DNA from: UBA5399 sp964592125
GTDB lineage: Bacteria; Bacillota; Clostridia; Christensenellales; Christensenellaceae
Reading direction: 5' to 3'
Length of the DNA: 19,526 nucleotides
NCBI GenBank assembly: GCA_964592125.1
Contig: CAZQBV010000054.1
Span: forward strand, 1-19,526
Shown: positions 14,992 to 19,526 of the stretch, piece after piece
How the letters are laid out: every line of letters begins with the position of its first letter
Numbering within the stretch: the first letter of the stretch is position 1
Made by a program: the position numbers and the translations under genes
Notes under the pieces: generated by a model
The model's input: only the letters and a program-made list of their open reading frames with translations
Database searches by the model: none
What the model was told of the DNA's origin: nothing

Positions 14992-15411
14992 TTATAGGTT
15001 TAGTTCGCTGTTTGCAATTCTGCGTGCTAAATCATCTAATTTGCATTCAATTGCTTGGATTACCTCTATAAAGGCACTATCTGGTTGGCCTGTTGGGTCG
15101 TTTAGTCCCCAGTCTTCCCGATGTTTGCTGGGAAGGTAGGGACAGTTTACATTGCAGCCCATTGTTACGACAATATCTACAGGTGGCAGGTCTGAAATGA
15201 GCTTGGAATGTTGTGTTTTTTCCATATCGATACCAAATTGTTCCTTTATCAAGCGTACTGCATCTTTATTGATTTGCGGAACCGTTTCCGTTCCGGCGGA
15301 ATAGCAATCAAACAAATCGGAGTTTCTATACCTGCACAAGGCCTCTGCAATTTGGGATCGGCAGGAGTTGTGCACACAGATAAAAGCAATTTTCAATTTT
15401 GGGCTTGGCAT
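14992..15411 (-). CDS. arsC: ArsC, thioredoxin-coupled arsenate reductase
   Basis: A 139-residue low-molecular-weight phosphatase-fold protein that reduces arsenate to arsenite. The P-loop reads CVHNSCRS with nucleophile Cys12 and Cys17. The redox pair is supplied by Cys86 and Cys90 in TMGCNVNCPYLP, and Asp106 sits in LNDPTG. This triad pattern is that of the Staphylococcus aureus pI258 / Bacillus subtilis type, which is regenerated by thioredoxin. The start at 15411 is preceded by AAGGAG. It is the last gene of the arsenic operon, 28 bases after acr3, giving reduction followed by export. Confidence 0.93.
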   Translation of the reverse strand: MPSPKLKIAFICVHNSCRSQIAEALCRYRNSDLFDCYSAGTETVPQINKDAVRLIKEQFGIDMEKTQHSKLISDLPPVDIVVTMGCNVNCPYLPSKHREDWGLNDPTGQPDSAFIEVIQAIECKLDDLARRIANSELNL

Positions 15412-15439
15412 TATTTAATCTCCTTGTGATAAAAGATTT

Positions 15440-16537
15440 CTATGATCGAACCTTTTTTTCGATTTTATTCAGTGTGTTGGAATTTAGGCTTTGCTGTGGA
15501 AACCAACGTGTTGTTTTGTTGGCGATTCTAACCAGTACCAACATAACAGGCACTTCCACCAACACACCCACTATGGTGGCGAGGGCTACAGGGGAAGAAG
15601 CGCCAAACAGTGCAATTGCAACCGCCACGGCCAGTTCGAAAAAGTTGGAAGCACCAATCATGCCTGCGGGAGCGGCTATATCGTGTGGTAATTTTAGTGC
15701 TTTGCTTGCAAAATAAGCAATAAAGAAAATGAGAAAAGTTTGAATAACCAATGGTACAGCTATCAATACAATGTGCAGCGGATTTTGTAATATTGTGTCA
15801 CCCTGAAAAGAAAATATAAGTATTAACGTGAGCAAAAGGCCAATAATAGTTACATTGTTGAACTTCGTAATAAAATTATTTTTAAAATAGGTAAGGCCTT
15901 TTTTCTTTATGACCCATTGTCGTGTAAATATACCTGCCGTTAAGGGAATAACTACAAACAATACAACAGATAAAAGAAGTGTATCCCACGGCACTGCAAC
16001 ACCGCTTACGCCAAGCAACAAGGCCACTATGGGAGTGAATGCAACCAGTATAATAAGATCGTTTGTGGCTACTTGTACCACTGTGTATGCTGGATTGCCT
16101 TTGGTAAGATGGCTCCACACAAATACCATAGCGGTACAGGGGGCAGCACCTAGCAACACTGCGCCAGCAAGGTAGTCTTTTGCCAGCTCGGGTGGAATAA
16201 TTGCTTTAAATACCACATAAAAGAAGAAAGCGGCAATTGCATACATCGTAAACGGCTTAATAAGCCAATTTACAATCCAAGTGACGTACAGGCCTTTGGG
16301 ATTATTCTTAATTTCTTTAATACTTTTAAAATCTACCTTCATCATCATAGGATAGATCATAATCCAAATTAATATGGCAATGGGTATGGAAACATTTGCA
16401 TACTCAAACTGGTTTAAAAAGGCTGGGATTTGGGGCAAATATTTGCCAATTATGACGCCAACAACCATGCAAACAATAACCCATGCGGTTAAATATTTTT
16501 CAAAAAAGCTGATTCCTGCAGTTTTTGTTTTTTCCAT
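15440..16537 (-). CDS. acr3: ACR3-family arsenite efflux permease
   Basis: A 365-residue membrane protein of the Acr3 family with about ten helices. N-terminal IPIAILIWIMIYPMMMKVDF and the central GAAPCTAMVFVWSHLTKGNPAYT are hallmarks; Cys134 in that segment matches the Cys shown to be essential in characterised Acr3 proteins. It exports As(III) using the proton motive force. The start at 16537 follows GGGAG. A 72-base gap with a small AT palindrome (AAAATATATTTT) separates it from arsR upstream, the largest gap in the operon, and could hold an internal control site. Confidence 0.95.
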   Translation of the reverse strand: MEKTKTAGISFFEKYLTAWVIVCMVVGVIIGKYLPQIPAFLNQFEYANVSIPIAILIWIMIYPMMMKVDFKSIKEIKNNPKGLYVTWIVNWLIKPFTMYAIAAFFFYVVFKAIIPPELAKDYLAGAVLLGAAPCTAMVFVWSHLTKGNPAYTVVQVATNDLIILVAFTPIVALLLGVSGVAVPWDTLLLSVVLFVVIPLTAGIFTRQWVIKKKGLTYFKNNFITKFNNVTIIGLLLTLILIFSFQGDTILQNPLHIVLIAVPLVIQTFLIFFIAYFASKALKLPHDIAAPAGMIGASNFFELAVAVAIALFGASSPVALATIVGVLVEVPVMLVLVRIANKTTRWFPQQSLNSNTLNKIEKKVRS

Positions 16538-16609
16538 ATACGTTACTCCCTTAATTACTTCCCGTATTTACATGCCCTCACTTACTATAGGCATAAAATA
16601 TATTTTTAG

Positions 16610-16921
16610 CTAGCAATTAGAACATGTTTGCGGTAGATCATTCTTAACCACTAAGAATTCCTGCAAAAAATCAATCGCCTGTTTACAGTTCTCCTCATCC
16701 AAAGAATAATGTATCCACTTGCCTTCGCGCCTACCTTTTACCATGCCACTGTCGCACAGTATTTTTAAATGGTGCGATAGGGTGGGCTGGGCTATGTGTA
16801 GCTCTTCCAGCAGCACACAAGCACATTTTTCCCCGTGGGACAATAAATCCAATATTTTTAGCCTGTTATCGTCACAGAATGCTTTGAATTGTTTTGCGAT
16901 TTGCTCGTATGTTCTGTTCAT
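16610..16921 (-). CDS. arsR: ArsR-family metalloid-responsive repressor
   Basis: A 103-residue winged-helix repressor. The DNA-reading helix is in the segment LHIAQPTLSHHLKILCDSGMV (about 41-61). The canonical inducer motif reads EKCACVLLEEL with Cys33 and Cys35, but the third Cys of the E. coli-type ELCVCDLC site is missing. Further cysteines at 16, 56, 79, 100 and 103 (C-terminus TCSNC) could complete an As(III) site. The start overlaps the stop of the upstream DGC gene as ATGA, so the repressor is made in step with the redox module. It probably controls the whole operon from the promoter near 19300. Confidence 0.93.
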   Translation of the reverse strand: MNRTYEQIAKQFKAFCDDNRLKILDLLSHGEKCACVLLEELHIAQPTLSHHLKILCDSGMVKGRREGKWIHYSLDEENCKQAIDFLQEFLVVKNDLPQTCSNC

Positions 16922-17334
16922 GCTTCACCTTCTGCTTGTACCAGTGCATCAATTTTCTTGCTAATTTCTGTTGCAATTTTATCTACCATATCAAATTGTT
17001 CGTCTGTTAAATATCTTGCAGAAACTGTTTTGGACAATGCAGCCTCTTTTCCGATTATTTCCTCTACCAACACGATATCCGAAATCTTTCCGCTAAATTT
17101 TTCTGTAGCTGCTTTGGAACAACATTTGTTGCAACCTTCCACAGTGATAACAGGGTGTTGCTTTGCAAAATCGCGCTCTTCTTGACCACCTGCAATGAAA
17201 AGCGGTAGACAAAGTGTAACAGCGACATTTGGATTCAATTCCTCCATTACTTTTCGGGTGGCCAAGCGCGAAAGCGTACCACCCAAGCACTCCTCTCCAC
17301 TGCAGGACAAAACACCCACTTGTAAGCTTTTCAT
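16918..17334 (-). CDS. DGC-domain Cys-rich protein (putative metal-binding)
   Basis: A 138-residue protein of the DGC family (PF08859-like, annotated in databases as putative zinc-binding). It has VLSCSGEEC (Cys11, Cys16), TLCLPLF (Cys42) and the DGC-type motif ITVEGCNKCC (Cys68, Cys71, Cys72), with Glu in place of the Asp. GGAGGG lies at a good distance before ATG 17334, which overlaps the previous stop as ATGA. Function is not established for the family. In this operon it sits directly before arsR and could bind As(III) or another soft metal through its clustered cysteines. Cytoplasmic, with no signal peptide. Confidence 0.75.
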   Translation of the reverse strand: MKSLQVGVLSCSGEECLGGTLSRLATRKVMEELNPNVAVTLCLPLFIAGGQEERDFAKQHPVITVEGCNKCCSKAATEKFSGKISDIVLVEEIIGKEAALSKTVSARYLTDEQFDMVDKIATEISKKIDALVQAEGEA

Positions 17335-17741
17335 ATGGTTTGCCCTCCGTTCTGATTCAGACTATTTACCTTATCCGCTATTTTTTCTGCCAATTCGTCT
17401 GTAATCTGCCAGCCATCAATGGACAGTGCTGTAGCTGTGCCTGTGTTTTTACCCCTATGGTTTTTCATTTCATCCACCACTCTATATCTTTCTACCACAT
17501 TGCCACCGGCGGCCTCCACACTTTTTGCCGCACACAGAGCCGGGCAGCCATCCACAGTAATGCATGCGCAGCCTGCAAGCCCTGCCTTGGCCTGTGCATC
17601 TCCCATTACAATATGGGCAAGGCAGGCGGTTTCGGCGGTATCTTTGCACAAATCATCCGTCACTTTTAATGCGGCTTCGCGTGCCATAAGGCCAAAAGAT
17701 TTGCCAATTCCACTACAGGGAATTACCTTTATTTTAGACAT
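17331..17741 (-). CDS. DGC-domain Cys-rich protein (second copy)
   Basis: A 136-residue DGC-type protein with the motif ITVDGCPALC (about 62-71), an N-terminal IPCSGIG with Cys9, and more cysteines in DDLC, TACLAH and AGCACI. I chose ATG 17741 (MSKIKVIPC) because AGGTGG lies nine bases before it; the ATG at 17750 directly follows that site. The start overlaps the upstream lipoyl-fusion gene by 8 bases and the end overlaps the next DGC gene by 4. It is distinct from its neighbours in sequence but shares their architecture, which suggests duplication and specialisation. Function unknown; metal or metalloid binding is an inference. Confidence 0.75.
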   Translation of the reverse strand: MSKIKVIPCSGIGKSFGLMAREAALKVTDDLCKDTAETACLAHIVMGDAQAKAGLAGCACITVDGCPALCAAKSVEAAGGNVVERYRVVDEMKNHRGKNTGTATALSIDGWQITDELAEKIADKVNSLNQNGGQTI

Positions 17742-18594
17742 GATATGCATCCACCTTTCTTTTCATTATGGGGAAGTAGCCACCAAACTGGTGCAACAAG
17801 TCTTGGTCTTCCTCAAAATCGGCCAACTCAATTTCCAGCAGCCATCCATCTTCGTAAGGGCTTTTATTTACAAGCTCCGGTGCATCCTTCGCAAGCTGGT
17901 TCACGGCAGTAACCCTGCCGCTTACGGGGCTTATCAGTTCAAAAACAGCCTTGCCAGATTCCAAGGTACCCACTTCATCAAACTGCTGTACCTCTGTTCC
18001 AATTGCCGATGGTTCGTAGAATAGGATATCGGACAGACTTTTTTGTGCAAAATCATTTACGCCAATTCGTGCCCTGCCATGATTCACATAGGCCCATATA
18101 TCATTTTCATTAAAATAAAAGCCCTTGTTTTCGGGCAAGCGAAAAACAAATTTATCCTTGGTGTAAGTTTGGTAGGAAAGCTGAGCAGGGAATTCAAAAC
18201 TGGCATCTGTCTTCGCCTGCGGCTGTATCTGCTCACTTAACAATAGCTTGATGATGCAGTCCACCACTTTCAAAGCAGTTTCATCCAATTCTAAATTTGC
18301 AGACAAGGGGAATTCGTGCTTCTTTGCAATTTCTGTTACATTGATTTTCTGCGAAATTTTCAAACCGTATTCTGTTGCCAGCTTGCTGGCGCACCGTGTA
18401 GCGCACCCGTCCACCACCAACAATGGACTGTTTGAAAGTGCTTTTTGGTAGTGGGTGGGCGAAACCCGATAAAAAACAGGGCATATCACCTCGGCATTTG
18501 CTTTTTGGTAAAGTTGTTTGGCTACCTCCCCAGCAACACATCCGGCGCATTTATCCAATCCGTTGCAAGAGAGTACAGCATACGCGTTAGCCAT
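17734..18594 (-). CDS. Fusion of a DGC domain and a GcvH-like lipoyl domain
   Basis: A 286-residue two-domain protein. Residues 1 to about 120 are DGC-like, with VLSCNGLDKCAGC (Cys10, Cys16, Cys19), VICPVF (Cys38) and VVDGCATRC (Cys64, Cys68). Residues about 145-260 are a glycine-cleavage H-protein-like lipoyl domain, with IWAYVNHGRARIGVNDFAQ, GTEVQQFDEVGTLESGKAVFEL and ELVNKSPYEDGWLLEIEL. Lys215 in ESGKA is the expected lipoyl attachment residue. No glycine cleavage genes are nearby. A lipoyl dithiol is a strong As(III) ligand, so an arsenite carrier or redox role is plausible. The start at 18594 has AAGGAA upstream and overlaps the ferredoxin gene by 8 bases. Confidence 0.85.
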   Translation of the reverse strand: MANAYAVLSCNGLDKCAGCVAGEVAKQLYQKANAEVICPVFYRVSPTHYQKALSNSPLLVVDGCATRCASKLATEYGLKISQKINVTEIAKKHEFPLSANLELDETALKVVDCIIKLLLSEQIQPQAKTDASFEFPAQLSYQTYTKDKFVFRLPENKGFYFNENDIWAYVNHGRARIGVNDFAQKSLSDILFYEPSAIGTEVQQFDEVGTLESGKAVFELISPVSGRVTAVNQLAKDAPELVNKSPYEDGWLLEIELADFEEDQDLLHQFGGYFPIMKRKVDAYHV

Positions 18595-18877
18595 TTTGCA
18601 TTTCCTTTCTCACTTGTTTGATTTGTTTGGTCGTTTCGCTTTTGTTGGGAAAAATCAGCGCATCGGGGCCACAGGTTTTGGCGCATGCACGGCAGAAAAC
18701 AACACAGTTTTCGGGATTTTTTACAATCAGTTTAGGAGTTTCCGCATTCCGAACTTCAAATACATTGTGTGGGCAAAACTCCACACATTCCATACAATCA
18801 TTGCATTTGCTGTAGTCAATTTCTGGTTTCCAGTCTATCTGGCTTCGCGGAACACCCATAAATGTTAAGTCGCTCAT
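18587..18877 (-). CDS. Two-cluster 4Fe-4S ferredoxin
   Basis: A 96-residue ferredoxin-like protein. The first cluster motif is Cys25-xx-Cys28-xx-Cys31-xxx-Cys35-Pro and the second Cys58-xxx-Cys62-xx-Cys65-xxx-Cys69. The 20-residue N-terminal extension and a charged C-terminal helix are unlike a minimal ferredoxin. ATG 18877 follows GAGGAGGAAA and overlaps the upstream HdrA-like gene as ATGA; a longer in-frame start at 18973 would overlap it by 100 bases and has no support. It probably passes electrons between the HdrA-like protein and the lipoyl protein or an unknown partner in the arsenic operon. Confidence 0.88.
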   Translation of the reverse strand: MSDLTFMGVPRSQIDWKPEIDYSKCNDCMECVEFCPHNVFEVRNAETPKLIVKNPENCVVFCRACAKTCGPDALIFPNKSETTKQIKQVRKEMQNG

Positions 18878-19254
18878 AGAATTTCCTCCTCGTAACCAAG
18901 CTCTACTAGGGCATTTCGCACCTTGTCGAATGCTTTTTCGGTTGTCATATCCCGAATGTCCAGTTTCACACAATCTGTTTCTATATCCATCCCGGCATCG
19001 TTGAATGCATCCTTAAACATTTTTCGTTGCATGTTTGGGGCACAAGCGCCAATGATTACTTTGCGGTGGGATTTCAAAAAATCTGCAAGGAAGCGATCTC
19101 CATCCTCCTCGCAGAGCTGAGGATGAATAAAACCGTATTCAACAGGCAATTCTATACGCACTTGGTTGATGAAATCCCAGATATCCATTGCCTGAAACCC
19201 CGGGCACTTTCCTGTGCAAACGCACATAATAAAACCATATTTTTCTTGCTCCAT
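18874..19254 (-). CDS. Stand-alone HdrA N-terminal-like domain protein
   Basis: A 126-residue protein resembling the N-terminal domain of heterodisulfide reductase subunit A: FIMCVCTGKCPGF (Cys11, Cys13, Cys17), QLCEEDGDRFLADFLKSH (Cys48) and KVIIGACAPNMQRKMFKDAF (Cys71). The FAD-binding part of HdrA is absent, and the gene ends cleanly into the ferredoxin gene, so it is a separate small protein, not a frameshift remnant. The four or five cysteines could bind a 4Fe-4S cluster. ATG 19254 is preferred because GGAGG stands 5 bases before it; ATG 19266 has no such site. It is the first gene of the arsenic operon. Confidence 0.72.
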   Translation of the reverse strand: MEQEKYGFIMCVCTGKCPGFQAMDIWDFINQVRIELPVEYGFIHPQLCEEDGDRFLADFLKSHRKVIIGACAPNMQRKMFKDAFNDAGMDIETDCVKLDIRDMTTEKAFDKVRNALVELGYEEEIL

Positions 19255-19291
19255 GCCAGCCTCCATGATTGATATATTTACATCTATCGAT

Positions 19292-19320
19292 ATGATATCT
19301 CACACATTGATAAGTGTCAA
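19292..19320 (-). promoter_or_regulatory. Promoter of the arsenic operon
   Basis: On the minus strand a perfect TTGACA (19320-19315) is 17 bases from TATCAT (19297-19292), about 38 bases before the first start codon. This is the best vegetative promoter in the window. Confidence 0.7.
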
Positions 19321-19321
19321 T
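19306..19321 (-). promoter_or_regulatory. Candidate ArsR operator over the -35 element
   Basis: ATTGA-N6-TCAAT (19306-19321) is a perfect inverted repeat covering the -35 box, and GATATGATATC (19289-19299) is a second palindrome over the -10. ArsR-type repressors bind short AT-rich inverted repeats in such positions, so ArsR is the natural candidate. Confidence 0.55.
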
Positions 19322-19346
19322 CTGTTTTTTTTATTCTGGAGTGTTT

Positions 19347-19526
19347 CTAGAGGCTGGATAGCTGTTGTGATCTGACCAGAACCAATTCTGCCGCAATGCT
19401 GAGGGCAATTTCTGCGGGCGTTTCGCCACCAATGGGCAAACCAATGGGGGAATGCACCCGCTTCAAATCACTTTCGGTGAAGCCATCATGAAGCAATTGA
19501 TCCGAAACGAATTTGATTTTGGATTT
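19347..19526 (-). CDS. XdhC/CoxI-family protein (3' end only)
   Basis: The last 59 residues of a minus-strand gene whose 5' part lies beyond the window, ending at TAG 19349-19347. The segment LLHDGFTESDLKRVHSPIGL, then PIGGETPAEIALSIAAELVLVR, is the characteristic C-terminus of the XdhC/CoxI family, which helps insert or sulfurate the molybdenum cofactor of xanthine dehydrogenase-type enzymes. The arsenic operon promoter begins 27 bases after this stop on the same strand. No clear terminator lies between, so some read-through is possible. The rest of a molybdenum hydroxylase cluster is expected to the right. Confidence 0.85.
   Translation of the reverse strand, partial: KSKIKFVSDQLLHDGFTESDLKRVHSPIGLPIGGETPAEIALSIAAELVLVRSQQLSSL

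Noticed and set aside
17419..18024. 201-codon plus-strand frame opposite the DGC genes
   Set aside because: The minus-strand genes here show clear motifs, overlaps and binding sites; the plus frame has none.
18874..19254. Truncated hdrA pseudogene
   Set aside because: The frame is intact, has a good start site, ends in an ATGA overlap with the next gene and keeps its cysteines, all of which point to a functional small protein.
1..19526. tRNA, rRNA, CRISPR arrays, transposases or attachment sites
   Set aside because: None seen by eye on either strand: no regularly spaced repeats, no transposase-like frame and no tRNA-like cloverleaf. A covariance-model scan would be decisive.

Overview
The window reads as a chromosomal segment of an anaerobic member of the Bacillota, most likely a clostridial-type organism. 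The evidence is: Shine-Dalgarno-led genes with some TTG starts, moderate GC content, a PstB-PhoU-PhoP/R arrangement, a DUF3842 protein, several low-potential ferredoxins, a heterodisulfide-reductase-like domain and the start of an XdhC-type molybdenum-hydroxylase region. No genus can be named from the sequence alone. There are no rRNA or tRNA genes, no CRISPR array and no obvious insertion sequence.

Layout. (1) 1-3311, plus strand: end of pstB, phoU, and a PhoP/PhoR-type response regulator and sensor kinase for phosphate control. (2) 3364-4030: a small cupin plus ferredoxin unit with a hairpin leader and a strong terminator. (3) 4046-4477, minus: a DUF3842 protein. (4) 4767-12623, plus: one long, tightly packed operon holding a five-gene nickel-type (NikABCDE/Opp family) ABC importer followed directly by larE, larB and larC, which make the nickel-pincer nucleotide (NPN) cofactor. 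Import and use of nickel are thus in one transcription unit, but no larA-type enzyme is in view. (5) 12856-13761: a five-helix membrane protein with two His-x13-His pairs (predicted di-heme cytochrome b-like) and an extracytoplasmic Cys-rich tail. (6) 14067-14924: a DUF368/PopT-type polyprenyl-phosphate translocase. (7) 14992-19254, minus: an eight-gene arsenic operon. (8) 19347-19526, minus: the 3' end of an XdhC/CoxI-family gene.

The arsenic operon is the most unusual part. In transcription order it encodes an isolated HdrA-N-terminal-like domain protein, a two-cluster ferredoxin, a fusion of a Cys-rich DGC domain to a lipoyl (GcvH-like) domain, two more DGC proteins, ArsR, the ACR3 arsenite exporter and a thioredoxin-coupled arsenate reductase ArsC. 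The first six genes overlap by 4 or 8 bases, so the redox/lipoyl module and the ArsR regulator are translationally linked, and a good promoter with a palindrome over its -35 element lies in front. My inference is that the module handles As(III) or its redox chemistry on a lipoyl dithiol fed by ferredoxin/HdrA-type electron carriers, and passes it to ACR3. The genes are seen directly; the mechanism is a hypothesis.
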